Numbered from the stretch's first letter, positions 43,471 to 52,142 are shown. The stretch: DNA of 54,051 bases from CAYOLL01 sp964404765 [NCBI: uncultured Gemmatimonadota bacterium] (GCA_964404765.1 CAYOLL010000022.1:1-54051); one strand, 5' to 3'. Made by a program: numbers and translations. The notes: generated from the letters alone by a model not told the origin.

Positions 43471-45804
43471 TTGACGCGAACAACTTTGACGGCGTTTTTT
43501 TTGCTTATTTTTGTTACGAACGTGTTTGGGAAGGCCGAGCAGCCCGGCACGTTGAGTGGCTTTGTGTACGATGCGGCGAATGGCGAAGCATTGATCGGAG
43601 CCAATATCCGTTTAGCGGGTACACAGTTAGGCGGAAGCGCTAATTTAAGCGGCTATTATGTTATTCCAAAAATTCCGGCGGGCAACTATGTTGTTATCTG
43701 TAACTACATTGGCTACCAACAGCTCCGTAAAACAATTCAAATCAGTCCGGACAAATCCCGCAAGCTGAATTTTCATCTGCAAGAAGAGGCTTTACAAAGT
43801 CAGGCGGTGACGATTACGGCGGACTCGGCGCGGGTGAGTGAGAAGTTGTTTGACAAGGATATTTCCAAAATCGAGCTGACCGGGCGGCAAATCAACCGCA
43901 TTCCGCAGGTAGCTGAGGCTGACTTGCTGCGGTCGTTGCAGACGTTGCCCGGGGTGGTGGCGGTCTCGGACTTTTCGACGGCGCTGTATATTCGCGGTGG
44001 CACGCCGGATCAAAATCTCTATTTGATCGACGGAACGGATGTCTACAATCCGGAGCATGCGTTCGGCCTCTTTTCGACCTTCAACACCGACGCCATCAAG
44101 CATGTAGAGCTATCCAAAGGCGGCTTTCCGGCCAATTACGGCGGGCGGCTGTCGTCCATTTTGGATGTCACTAATCTGGACGGCAACCGCGAGCGGTTTG
44201 AAGGCACAGCCTCCGTCAGCCTGCTGTCGGCCAAGACAACGCTGCAGCTGCCGTTGGGCCACTTTGGCTCATTGTCGGGCTCGATCCGCCGCACCTATTT
44301 TGATGAGACGGCGGCCAAATTTATTGACGACATTCCCGATTATTATTTTTACGACGGTAATTTAAAAGCTTTTCTGGATATTAATGACCGCAATAAAGTG
44401 ACGGTCAGCACGTATGGCGGGCGGGATTTTCTTGACCTGCGCTTTCGACCGGATTTTGAAGACAAAGTCGGCTTTCGCTATGATTGGGGCAATACCACCG
44501 GCAGTGTGCGCTGGACCCATATTTTTATGCCGCAGCTTTTTGCTAATTTTTGGCTGACCGGCAGTCGTTTTTCGTCTAACTTTAAATTTATCGGCACATC
44601 GTTCAAAGTCGAAGAGCGCAACTATGTTTCCGATATGACGCTGAAAGGTCAGTTGGAATACAGCCCGTCGCAGCAATGGCAGAGCAAATTCGGCTTTGAA
44701 CAAAAGACCCTGCGTGTGACCTGGCGGCAGGAATTTCCCAACGGTCTGGTCGATGTGGATACGAAGGCGCAGCACTATGTCGGCTATTTGACGACGCTCT
44801 GGCGGCCGTCTATTTTTTTGGAAATCGAAGGCGGATTGCGCTATAACTACTTTGACTCGGCCAAGAATTTCAGCAACCTGTCGCCGCGGCTCTCGGTCAA
44901 ATACCGGCTGAGCGATACGATGAACCTGAAGGCCTCGTCCGGCATGTATACGCAATATCTGCATCGTCTGCCGAGGTCTTTTATCTCGGCCATTTGGGCC
45001 ATGTCCGATAATTATCAGCGCGAGTCGAGTTCTTACCATTATATTTTGGGTTATCAGCAGGAGATTGCCGATACGTATCAACTGGAAATTGAAGGCTACT
45101 ACAAGAGTTACGCCGATCTCTCCTCTTTTAATCAAACCTTCCTGACCGAGGTCGGCGCGGACGATTTCAGCGCCGATGGCAACCCCATCTATCACGAGAC
45201 CCGCGGTTTATTCAACCACGGCGACGGATCGTCCAAAGGGTTGGAAATTTTATTGCGCAAAGATACCGGCCCGTTAACGGGCTGGCTGGGCTACACGCTG
45301 TCCCAAACCCAATACGAGTTTGTCAAAATCAATCAGGGTGACGAATTTTCGCCAACACATGACCGTCTTTCGACAATTAATTGGGTTGGCAATATGGATA
45401 TCCGGAACTTCAAGCGCGTGATAAAAAATAAACCGCAGCACACGGATAAAAACACCTGGACCCTGGGCTTTAGCTTTGTTTACAGCAGCGGCCAACCGCT
45501 GACCGTGCCCGGCTCGGCCTACCTGATCAGCGCCAACCCCGATCAACCGGTGGATTATACCGAATTATACCCCGGTCGGATCAATAATTTTCGTCTGCCG
45601 CCCTACGCCCGTCTGGATTTGAGCTTAACCTGGAAGCGTCAGTTCGCCCATTGGTCCATGGCGCCATATTTACAGATTTTTAATGCCGGCAACCGCAAAA
45701 ATATTTGGTTTATTCAATATGACTACCAGAACGGCCAAAGCGATGTCAGCACACAGAGTATGTTTCCATTTTTGCCGACTATCGGTGTCAACTTTGAATT
45801 TTAA
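43471..45804 (+). CDS. TonB-dependent outer-membrane receptor
   Basis: A 777-aa exported beta-barrel. A signal peptide (FFLLIFVTNVFG) precedes a carboxypeptidase-regulatory-like domain (GTLSGFVYDAANGEALIGANIRL). A plug follows (LRSLQTLPGVVAVSDFSTALYIRGGTPDQNLYLIDGTDVYNPEH), then the barrel. The TTG at 43471 was chosen, 8 nt after AGGAG; a GTG at 43462 overlaps that site. The neighbour at 46293 encodes a DUF4249 lipoprotein, the usual partner in Bacteroidota-like receptors. Substrate unknown. Confidence 0.92.
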   Translation: MTRTTLTAFFLLIFVTNVFGKAEQPGTLSGFVYDAANGEALIGANIRLAGTQLGGSANLSGYYVIPKIPAGNYVVICNYIGYQQLRKTIQISPDKSRKLNFHLQEEALQSQAVTITADSARVSEKLFDKDISKIELTGRQINRIPQVAEADLLRSLQTLPGVVAVSDFSTALYIRGGTPDQNLYLIDGTDVYNPEHAFGLFSTFNTDAIKHVELSKGGFPANYGGRLSSILDVTNLDGNRERFEGTASVSLLSAKTTLQLPLGHFGSLSGSIRRTYFDETAAKFIDDIPDYYFYDGNLKAFLDINDRNKVTVSTYGGRDFLDLRFRPDFEDKVGFRYDWGNTTGSVRWTHIFMPQLFANFWLTGSRFSSNFKFIGTSFKVEERNYVSDMTLKGQLEYSPSQQWQSKFGFEQKTLRVTWRQEFPNGLVDVDTKAQHYVGYLTTLWRPSIFLEIEGGLRYNYFDSAKNFSNLSPRLSVKYRLSDTMNLKASSGMYTQYLHRLPRSFISAIWAMSDNYQRESSSYHYILGYQQEIADTYQLEIEGYYKSYADLSSFNQTFLTEVGADDFSADGNPIYHETRGLFNHGDGSSKGLEILLRKDTGPLTGWLGYTLSQTQYEFVKINQGDEFSPTHDRLSTINWVGNMDIRNFKRVIKNKPQHTDKNTWTLGFSFVYSSGQPLTVPGSAYLISANPDQPVDYTELYPGRINNFRLPPYARLDLSLTWKRQFAHWSMAPYLQIFNAGNRKNIWFIQYDYQNGQSDVSTQSMFPFLPTIGVNFEF

Positions 45805-45881
45805 GACCCGGAATAGAACGCGGATTTAACTGAAATCGCACGGATTTTTACGGATAAAAGCAAAAGCAGATTTTGTTTTAT

Positions 45882-46238
45882 CATAACTATTCTGGTAGCC
45901 ACGAATGGCACGAATTTTCACGAATCAAACGAATAAAAACAAAAATGTTTTGGTTTTGGACGGTTTTTTTGAAAGGTCACCTTACCTGAATAATTCATAA
46001 ACGCAAGAGTCGCAAAGGGCGAAACAGACGCAATCGCTATATATTATTGAAGATATGGGATTTGCGCTGCAAGGCGTCAATTGTCCTTCGTTATCAAACC
46101 TAAAAGCGGCGTAACTTGCGCCTTTTGCGTCTATTGCGCCTTTTGCGATAAAGTTTATGAATAATCCAGGCTTAAAATTCAATATTTTTTTATTTGTGTT
46201 TATTCGTGTTCATTCGTGGCTGAATATGAATAGTTATG
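45882..46238. repeat. Nested palindrome between receptor and lipoprotein genes
   Basis: Outer arms start CATAACTATTC (45882) and end GAATAGTTATG (46238), with CCACGAATGGCACGAA-type sequence inside. An inner palindrome (45985-46170) has arms CCTGAATAATTCATAAAC and GTTTATGAATAATCCAGG with CGCAAAGGGCG / CGCCTTTTGCG inside. It fills most of the 488-nt gap. Confidence 0.8.
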
Positions 46239-46292
46239 TTTTATCAACGCCGCTTTTCTCCGCGTTAAAAATTTCAAGTTTGGGAGACTTTC

Positions 46293-47246
46293 ATGCGCAT
46301 CCGACCGATTCATTTTATTTTATGGCTGGCATTGCTGCAAACATCGTGCGGCGGCGGCAATGTCGAAATCGACGCCGGTGACTACACGCCCAAAATCGTC
46401 GTGGAAGGCTTTCTGACGCCCGGCCAGCCGGTTAAAAATATCCGGATTACGCGTAATTTTTGGGTTGATCAGGACATCAGCCATTTTTCGCTGCTGCTGC
46501 CGGATGCCAATGTGCGATTGACCGATCTGCAAAGCAATCGACCGTTTCCCTTAGTTTTTAATGATGACGTGGATATGTTTGAATATACCGGTGTGGATCT
46601 GCAAATTCAGCCGGAGTCCGAATACCGTTTAGAGATTACGGCCCAAATTGATGGGCAGCGCTTGCAAACTCAGACGACGACACGAACGCCGGGTCTGGGT
46701 TTTCGCGTTGCCGGACAGAACTACGAGCGCCTGATGTACCGAGAACGTGAGGAGAACGGGCAATTGACGCATTTTAAGTTCATGATCGAACGGTCTCCCG
46801 GCACAAGTTTTTATGCTGTTTCGATGACTTCATTGGCTGCGGATTCGATTCAGCTTAAATCCGGCAATACGGCGCAAATTGAAGCAGACCTCCAGCGCAT
46901 TTTTATCTTTGATAATGCTTTTTTTGATCTGGAAATGGCGGACTTGGTTGACGATCTGGATGATTATCGGTATCGTTCGACCTGGATTCAAGATACGCCG
47001 GTCACGCCCGGTCAGTCAACCATTGATGTTTTTTGGTTTGACACCTGGTTTTACGGCGCATATCGGGTGATTATTTATGCCGCCGACGATAATTACAAGC
47101 AGTTTTTACAAACGTATAAGGATGTGCAGGAACCGGATGGGAACTTCCACGAACCGGCCTTTAGTTTTGACGGCGACGGTATTGGTGTCTTTGGGGCCGT
47201 CATTGCGGATACCGCTTACTTTGAAGTTTTACGTCCGACTTTTTAG
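46293..47246 (+). CDS. DUF4249 lipoprotein
   Basis: A 317-aa exported lipoprotein. The N-terminus has a lipobox-like LLQTSCGGG with Cys about residue 20. The body begins PKIVVEGFLTPGQPVKNIRITRNF, the pattern of DUF4249, a family nearly always encoded next to a TonB-dependent receptor. It probably forms an outer-membrane complex with the receptor at 43471. Start at 46293 follows TGGGAGA. The long palindrome between the two genes could lower expression of this one relative to the receptor. Confidence 0.88.
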   Translation: MRIRPIHFILWLALLQTSCGGGNVEIDAGDYTPKIVVEGFLTPGQPVKNIRITRNFWVDQDISHFSLLLPDANVRLTDLQSNRPFPLVFNDDVDMFEYTGVDLQIQPESEYRLEITAQIDGQRLQTQTTTRTPGLGFRVAGQNYERLMYREREENGQLTHFKFMIERSPGTSFYAVSMTSLAADSIQLKSGNTAQIEADLQRIFIFDNAFFDLEMADLVDDLDDYRYRSTWIQDTPVTPGQSTIDVFWFDTWFYGAYRVIIYAADDNYKQFLQTYKDVQEPDGNFHEPAFSFDGDGIGVFGAVIADTAYFEVLRPTF

Positions 47247-47719
47247 CCTGACCCGCGAGTAATTGCCGAATTCCACGCCTCCTGAAAAATTCAAAGACCT
47301 GCCACAAAGGCACGAAAACACTAAGTTCCACGAAGATTATTCAAAAAGTGTACTAGTCAACAACCTTTGATACACTTTGTAGCGCGACTCTCCTGAGTCG
47401 CGGGCTTGCGAGACAGGAGTCTCGCGCTACAGGCTTAACCAAAAAGTGTTCTAAAGGTTGTTGACTAGTACAAGATTATTCAAAAAGCTGAATTTTTGCT
47501 GGCTTTGTCGCTAAAAGTAGTCATAACATATTTTAATTTAATACCATAGTTTCGTGAGCCTTTGGCCTTGGTGACTTCGTGGCTGATGAATAATTCAGGG
47601 CCTAAACAAAGTATGGATTTCCCGAAAAAATGTTGTATTTTATGCGGACATAACCTTACCCTGACTTTCATTAGCCACATACTCACAGCGATACCCGGAT
47701 TTTGTTGAAAGGACTGCCC
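47247..47719. other. Intergenic region with nested palindromes
   Basis: No supported gene. An outer imperfect palindrome (about 47296-47590, GCCACAAAGGCACGAA... / ...CTTCGTGGC) is interrupted by element P2 at 47349-47471. Confidence 0.55.
47349..47471. repeat. Palindromic element P2, copy 2
   Basis: Arms TGTACTAGTCAACAACCTTT / AAAGGTTGTTGACTAGTAC with a different inner hairpin from copy 1 (TAGCGCGACTC..GAGTCGC; GCGAGACAGGAGTCTCGCGC). Flanked by an exact 16-nt direct repeat AAGATTATTCAAAAAG (47333-47348 and 47472-47487). Confidence 0.9.
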
Positions 47720-48619
47720 TTGGATAGCGACATTAAAAAACTTTCCCGTAACGACGCCTGCTGGTGCGGTAGCGGCAAAAAATACAAACATTGCCATTTA
47801 AATGCAGATCAGAAGCAGGTCGGCAGCTTCCGTCGAACCGCTGATCATCGCAAAGTGCATCCCACCAACAAAGCGATTCCCATCAAAACGCCGGATCAAT
47901 TGGCAGGAATTCGCCGGGCCTGCGCCTTAGTCAAAAATACATTTGAGATGTTGGAAGATCGGATTAAAGCGGGCATTACCACCAATCAGATTGAAAAATG
48001 GGTGATCGACTTTACGCTGGAACACGGCGCGGTATCCGGCACCATGGGTTACAGGGGCTTTCCCAAAAGCATTTGCACCTCAATCAACAGTGTAATCTGC
48101 CACGGCATACCGGACGACCGCCCCTTGCAAAACGGAGATATTGTCAATGTGGATATTACCTCCGTTTTGCGCGGCTTTTATGGTGACGCCAGCCGCATGT
48201 ATTTGATTGGCGAGGTCAATGGACTGGCCCGGCAACTGGTCGAGGATACTAAAAAGTGTCTGGAAATCGGAATTGAGCAGGTTCGGCCTTTCAATACGAT
48301 CGGCGATATTGGCTTTGTGATTCAAAAGTATGCCGAGGACCGGGGCTATTCTGTTGTGCGGGATTACGCGGGTCATGGCGTGGGTCTGGCATTTCATGAA
48401 GAACCTTCCGTTAATCATTATGCCGAACAGCGCAAAACCGGCCCCATCATGGTGCCCGGCATGACTTTTACCATTGAACCCATGATTAATGCCGGCAAAC
48501 CGGAGTGCCGGGTTTTAGAGGATAACTGGACGGCGGTAACGGCTGATGGCTCTTTGTCCGCCCAATGGGAACATACGGTTTTAGTGACGGATAACGGCGT
48601 CGAAATTTTAACCGCGTAA
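47720..48619 (+). CDS. map: Methionine aminopeptidase with SEC-C zinc motif
   Basis: Removes the initiator Met from nascent proteins. The 299-aa chain begins with a SEC-C motif (CWCGSGKKYKHCH), as in some ribosome-associated type I enzymes. The peptidase follows with metal ligands in NVDITSVLRGFYGDAS (two Asp), AGHGVG (His), FTIEPMI and SAQWEHTVL (two Glu). The TTG at 47720 was chosen because AAAGGA lies 6 nt upstream; an upstream TTG at 47702 has no site. No ATG fits before the zinc motif. Confidence 0.93.
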   Translation: MDSDIKKLSRNDACWCGSGKKYKHCHLNADQKQVGSFRRTADHRKVHPTNKAIPIKTPDQLAGIRRACALVKNTFEMLEDRIKAGITTNQIEKWVIDFTLEHGAVSGTMGYRGFPKSICTSINSVICHGIPDDRPLQNGDIVNVDITSVLRGFYGDASRMYLIGEVNGLARQLVEDTKKCLEIGIEQVRPFNTIGDIGFVIQKYAEDRGYSVVRDYAGHGVGLAFHEEPSVNHYAEQRKTGPIMVPGMTFTIEPMINAGKPECRVLEDNWTAVTADGSLSAQWEHTVLVTDNGVEILTA

Positions 48620-48768
48620 TGTCCAACCTCCAATCCTGGAAAAATAGCTGTGAAGTGAACGGCCATCCTAAGCAAAACCGAAGAATACCATCATACTTCG
48701 ACGCATCTCCGTCGCTTTCCTCGCCGCAACCCATTCAAAGCGTTATCTGATCTGATACCGTCAGACCA

Positions 48769-49476
48769 ATGCCCGAAAAAAGCCATACTGCCATGAAAGA
48801 AGATCGCCTCAAAATTTTGAAACAGGCGCCGTTTTTTAGTGCGCTGTCTTTTCGGGCCCTGGAAATTATCCATGAACAGGGGATTGAGCAGACTTTTGCC
48901 AAAAATGAGTATATCTACTTTGAGGAGGATCGCTCATACGCCGTTTATATTGTGCTTGTCGGCCGGGTTAAGCTGGTCAAGCATCTGGCGGACGGTAAGA
49001 ATGTGATTATCGGGATGGTCACGATGGGCGAGATGTTCGGCGAATCGGCTATTTTTGATCGCAAGCCTTATCCGGCCTCGGCCCAGGCCATGGAAAAAAC
49101 AATCGTGTTAAGCATCAAGCGCGCCGACTTCTACATCATGATGCTGAGTAATCCGGATATTGCGATTAAACTGATTGGCGAGTTGGGCGGACGGCTGCGC
49201 GAGTCGTATGACCTGATTCAAAACCTGGCCGCGCCTAATGTGGAAAAGCGCATTGCCGCCCTGCTGGTTAAGCTGGCGCAAAAGTTGGGCAAGCCCACAT
49301 CCGCCGGCGTCAAACTGGAGTTTGACCTGACCCGGCAGGATATTGCCGATATGACCGGCACCACCATGGAAACCGCGATTCGCACCCTCAGCAAGTTTAA
49401 AAAGAATGGCTGGGTCGTCACCCAGCAAAAGCGCATTTTGATTCAGAATTTAGCGGCGTTGGAAGACATTTTGTAG
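48769..49476 (+). CDS. Crp/Fnr family transcriptional regulator
   Basis: A 235-aa regulator. The cyclic-nucleotide-binding-like domain (residues 15-130) includes GEMFGESAIFDRKPYPASAQA. The C-terminal HTH is LTRQDIADMTGTTMETAIRTLSKFKKNGWV. No N-terminal Cys cluster of the Fnr type is present, so it is not an oxygen-sensing iron-sulfur regulator. The ligand is unknown. The start could also be the Met at 48793, since neither site has a strong ribosome site. Confidence 0.9.
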   Translation: MPEKSHTAMKEDRLKILKQAPFFSALSFRALEIIHEQGIEQTFAKNEYIYFEEDRSYAVYIVLVGRVKLVKHLADGKNVIIGMVTMGEMFGESAIFDRKPYPASAQAMEKTIVLSIKRADFYIMMLSNPDIAIKLIGELGGRLRESYDLIQNLAAPNVEKRIAALLVKLAQKLGKPTSAGVKLEFDLTRQDIADMTGTTMETAIRTLSKFKKNGWVVTQQKRILIQNLAALEDIL

Positions 49477-49520
49477 CGTCAAAACAGCGTCTATCATTTA
49501 ACCGGAGAGGCCACAAGCCG

Positions 49521-49826
49521 ATGAAAGCTCAATTCTTATACCTGTTGCGCTTAAATCCCGCCTTGCACGACGAAGCCAATTGGACGGACGACCACCGCGC
49601 TACCATCGAGCGACATTTTGCCTACCTTCAGGACAAGTTGAAAACGGGTGAACTTATCCTCGCCGGGCGCACGACGACCGATAACCCCACAACCTTTGGC
49701 ATTGTCATTTTTGAGGCGGACGACGAAGCGGCAGCGCGGCGGTTTATGGAAGCCGATCCGGCAGTCATCGCCGGCGTGATGACGGCGGAGTTGTTCCCGT
49801 ATCGGGTAGCGCTGCTGCGGGCATAA
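49521..49826 (+). CDS. YciI family protein
   Basis: A 101-aa single-domain YciI-like protein (ferredoxin-like fold), with the pattern YLQDKLKTGELILAGRTTTDNPTTFGIVIFEADDEAAARRFMEADPAV. The family may have small-molecule hydrolase or dehalogenase activity; the substrate here is unknown. Ribosome site GGAGAGG lies upstream. It may be co-transcribed with the Crp-like gene 44 nt before it. Confidence 0.88.
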   Translation: MKAQFLYLLRLNPALHDEANWTDDHRATIERHFAYLQDKLKTGELILAGRTTTDNPTTFGIVIFEADDEAAARRFMEADPAVIAGVMTAELFPYRVALLRA

Positions 49827-49874
49827 GCCGTATGATGAAATTCATATATGCCGCCACGCCCGCTTTTCAGACAA

Positions 49875-50939
49875 CTATACGGTGCAAGACGATTCAACCG
49901 ATGCGGACTGTTGCGGACAGGTTCGGGCCAGTTCCTCCGCCCGGCGCTTGTACTCGATATTGGGCGTTTTGGCCCACAACGCCTGATACATGGCCAGCGC
50001 GGTTTGGCCGTGCGCCGTTAGATTTTCCAAATCTTTGAGATTTGGAAAATCTTGGCCTAAACGCCACAGTTCGTAGTGCAGGGCGGCTTGCAGCGGTTCG
50101 CGCCATTTTTCCGGGAGCAGGGCGGTGAGTTGGACCAGGGCCGAGGCCGGGTCGCCGTCCGCGGCGGTGAGTTTGGCTTGCAGGACTTTGCTGCGGAAGA
50201 TGTACGATGGGACTTTGATCCGGTCGGCCAATTCACGCGCTTCGGCGATGAGCGGACGGGCTTCGCTCCAGCGACTTAGGACGAGCAAAGATGTTGCATA
50301 GTCAAGCAGGGTCATGCCGCCGCCGGATTCGCCGTCACCGGACAGGGTTTTGCAGAGGTCGAAGTCGGCGAGTTTGATTGTGCCGGTCAAACCTTGCGAA
50401 GGCTTTTTTTGATCCATTTCGGAATCGTGCACTGAAGCTTTCGCAAGGTTATTCGTCAGCAAAATATTATCCCCGGTCAAACCTTGCGAAGGTTTTTTTT
50501 GATCCATTTCGGAATTGTGCTCTGAAGCCTTCGCAAGGTTATTCATCAGCAAGATGTTTTCCGGCTTCAAATCGCGATGAATAATGCGCTGGCCGTGCAG
50601 AAAATCGAGCGTGCGGCAAATCTCGCCGATCGCGGGCAAGATGCGGCTGAGCGGCTGGTCTTTGAGCGCGGTCAGGGATTGGCCGTCAATGTAATCCATG
50701 ACAAAGCCGGGGCCGCCCTGTTCAGCGGTCAGCCATTCGCGCATGGCCACGCAGCCGGGATGGTTGATTTGCCGGGCGGCATTGAAGCCGCGCCGGATCA
50801 GGTGCAGTTGCTCCGTGCGGGCGATGTGCTTGAAGGCGGCAATGTCGCCGGTCTGTTCATGCCGCACCTTGTAAACAATGCCAAAGCCGCCGCGACCGAG
50901 TTCGGTCAAGACTTGCCAGGGGCCGAAAGATGGGGTCAT
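49875..50939 (-). CDS. Degenerate Ser/Thr protein kinase with in-frame palindromic insertions
   Basis: A 354-aa frame. The N lobe is kinase-like: GRGGFGIVYKV, Lys in AAFKHIA, then the catalytic loop HRDLKPENILL. Between NILL and TIKLADFDL (DFG changed to DFD) sit two tandem copies of a 30-residue insert encoded by palindrome P1. After the DFD segment the activation loop and C lobe are missing; the frame joins a helical TPR-like segment (LLDYATSLLVLSRWSEARPLIAEARELADRI). A 14-bp perfect palindrome (50021-50051) is also read in frame. The product is probably inactive as a kinase. The start follows AAGGATAACG. Confidence 0.75.
   Translation of the reverse strand: MTPSFGPWQVLTELGRGGFGIVYKVRHEQTGDIAAFKHIARTEQLHLIRRGFNAARQINHPGCVAMREWLTAEQGGPGFVMDYIDGQSLTALKDQPLSRILPAIGEICRTLDFLHGQRIIHRDLKPENILLMNNLAKASEHNSEMDQKKPSQGLTGDNILLTNNLAKASVHDSEMDQKKPSQGLTGTIKLADFDLCKTLSGDGESGGGMTLLDYATSLLVLSRWSEARPLIAEARELADRIKVPSYIFRSKVLQAKLTAADGDPASALVQLTALLPEKWREPLQAALHYELWRLGQDFPNLKDLENLTAHGQTALAMYQALWAKTPNIEYKRRAEELARTCPQQSASVESSCTV
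50021..50051. repeat. Perfect palindrome inside the kinase gene
   Basis: Arms GATTTTCCAAATCT / AGATTTGGAAAATC, 14 bp each, 3-nt loop. Read in frame as DFPNLKDLENL near the C-terminus. Confidence 0.9.
50390..50450. repeat. Palindrome P1 inside the kinase gene, copy 1
   Basis: 61 bp, AACCTTGCGAAGGC... to GCTTTCGCAAGGTT. Same family as 12569-12668. Offset from copy 2 by exactly 90 bp (30 codons), so the frame is kept. Confidence 0.92.
50480..50540. repeat. Palindrome P1 inside the kinase gene, copy 2
   Basis: 61 bp, AACCTTGCGAAGGT... to GCCTTCGCAAGGTT. A copy of the kinase NILL-coding segment lies between the two elements and beyond this one, consistent with a duplication of about 26 nt on insertion. 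Confidence 0.92.
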
Positions 50940-50956
50940 TCGTTATCCTTGATAAA

Positions 50957-50980
50957 CGGAGTCGCAAAATTTATTTTGCA
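50957..50980. repeat. CGGAGT-GCAAA hairpin upstream of the kinase
   Basis: CGGAGTCGCAAAATTTATTTTGC, about 18 nt upstream of the kinase start. Same design as 40735-40758 and 42909-42932. Confidence 0.7.
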
Positions 50981-50987
50981 AGCCAGG

Positions 50988-51353
50988 TTAAAATGAGTTT
51001 CTCGCCAGCGGGCGTACCCGGATTTTATCGGACTCTACCGTGATAAAAAGCACGGTCAACTGCTCCCGATAACGGGCCAGCAGTTGAAGCACTAACGGCG
51101 CTTTTTCATGTCGATCCCGCGGGTTTATTCGCAGCAAAATAACCCCATGCGCCGGTAATTTGAGGCGATAAACCAGTTCTCCGAAATCTTTGTCTTCCGT
51201 AATCAAGACCCGACCGGTTTTGTACGCAAAATCCAGCACGGCATTATCCATAAAGCCGGCCATTGTTTCCGGGACAAATACGACATCGTGTCCATTCGCG
51301 CGCAAAGCCGCCACAACGTCACTATCGCAGCATTCATCCGCCAAAAATTTCAT
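50988..51353 (-). CDS. DUF5615 PIN-like protein (putative toxin)
   Basis: A 121-aa protein of the DUF5615 PIN-like group. It starts MKFLADECCDSDVVAALRANGHDVVFVPE, with the acidic residues of a PIN-type metal site at the N-terminus and LITEDKDFGELVYRLKLPAHGVILLR downstream. Members pair with DUF433 proteins in predicted toxin-antitoxin modules. The start overlaps the DUF433 stop by 4 nt (ATGA). Confidence 0.88.
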   Translation of the reverse strand: MKFLADECCDSDVVAALRANGHDVVFVPETMAGFMDNAVLDFAYKTGRVLITEDKDFGELVYRLKLPAHGVILLRINPRDRHEKAPLVLQLLARYREQLTVLFITVESDKIRVRPLARNSF

Positions 51354-51595
51354 GCGGCCTCCGCTGCCATCTGCGAAACAAGAAAAATTTCTTCGTCCGC
51401 CATCATGTCAGCGGCAAAATTGACGGCGGCTTGAATATCCGCCGCGCGCAAATGCGGATGGTCTTTGAGGATTTCGGCCTCGCTCATACCGGCGCCCAAT
51501 TTGCGCAAAATATGCTCGACGGTCAGACGTGTGCCTTTGATGACCGGCTTGCCGAACATGATTTTCGGATTAATTTCGATGCGGTCGTGTGGCAT
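51350..51595 (-). CDS. DUF433 protein (putative antitoxin)
   Basis: An 81-aa protein with a DUF433 helix-turn-helix-like core: RIEINPKIMFGKPVIKGTRLTVEHILRKLGAGMSEAEILKDHPHLRAADIQAAVNFA. It probably binds DNA and the downstream PIN-like protein. The start at 51595 follows AAAGGACAAGCC; a Met five codons upstream has no ribosome site. First gene of the pair. Confidence 0.88.
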   Translation of the reverse strand: MPHDRIEINPKIMFGKPVIKGTRLTVEHILRKLGAGMSEAEILKDHPHLRAADIQAAVNFAADMMADEEIFLVSQMAAEAA

Positions 51596-51785
51596 GGCTT
51601 GTCCTTTCATAGCGCTGCAAAGAATGTCATGGCTTTTTATATTGCGAAAAGTAAGGATAAATTATGACAAGGCGGGCGTTGGGGCAAGAAGAAAGACAAC
51701 GATGCGGGGGATTTACAAAAACAGACGGCAAAAGGATTCGGCATCCTGAATTTGAAACGATGGATTTTGGAGCCGATTTCAAAGA

Positions 51786-52142
51786 TTACGGGTGTTCGAT
51801 AATGGCAGCGATGGCAAAGGCAATTTCGTCTAAAAATGCCTTTGGAACGAAACCCAGTTTGTGCATAAACCGTTCGGTGTCCACGCCCCGAATTTGTAAA
51901 GCGTCAACAACCGAGGGTTTGGAGAGTCCGTTATCCGGGTCGGGATCCAATTTGATGTGCCAAAGATTCTGGGCGTAGCGGCTTTGCCAGGACGTGATCG
52001 GGGCGATTAGCTTGACCGGCAAAATGCCGACCGCATCGGAACTGATGACGATGGACGGGCGCGTCTTCTTGAGCTCCGCCCCAATGGTCGGGTCGAAATT
52101 GACGAACCAGACCTCACCGCGTTTGGGTTCAATATTCGACAA
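51786..52142 (-). CDS. MazF/PemK-like mRNA interferase toxin
   Basis: A 118-aa toxin with the MazF pattern: RGEVWFVNFDPTIGAELKKTRPSIVISSD near the N-terminus, then LIAPITSW. The C-terminal half diverges slightly but keeps VDALQIRGVD. The start is TTG at 52142, 4 nt after a G-rich ribosome site (GGGGGG) lying inside the antitoxin gene. It overlaps that gene by 14 nt, so translation is probably coupled. Confidence 0.85.
   Translation of the reverse strand: MSNIEPKRGEVWFVNFDPTIGAELKKTRPSIVISSDAVGILPVKLIAPITSWQSRYAQNLWHIKLDPDPDNGLSKPSVVDALQIRGVDTERFMHKLGFVPKAFLDEIAFAIAAIIEHP

Noticed and set aside
50382-50562. Tandem 90-bp repeat considered as a CRISPR or minisatellite
   Set aside because: Only two units, each containing a palindrome shared with other loci, and no spacer-like variation.
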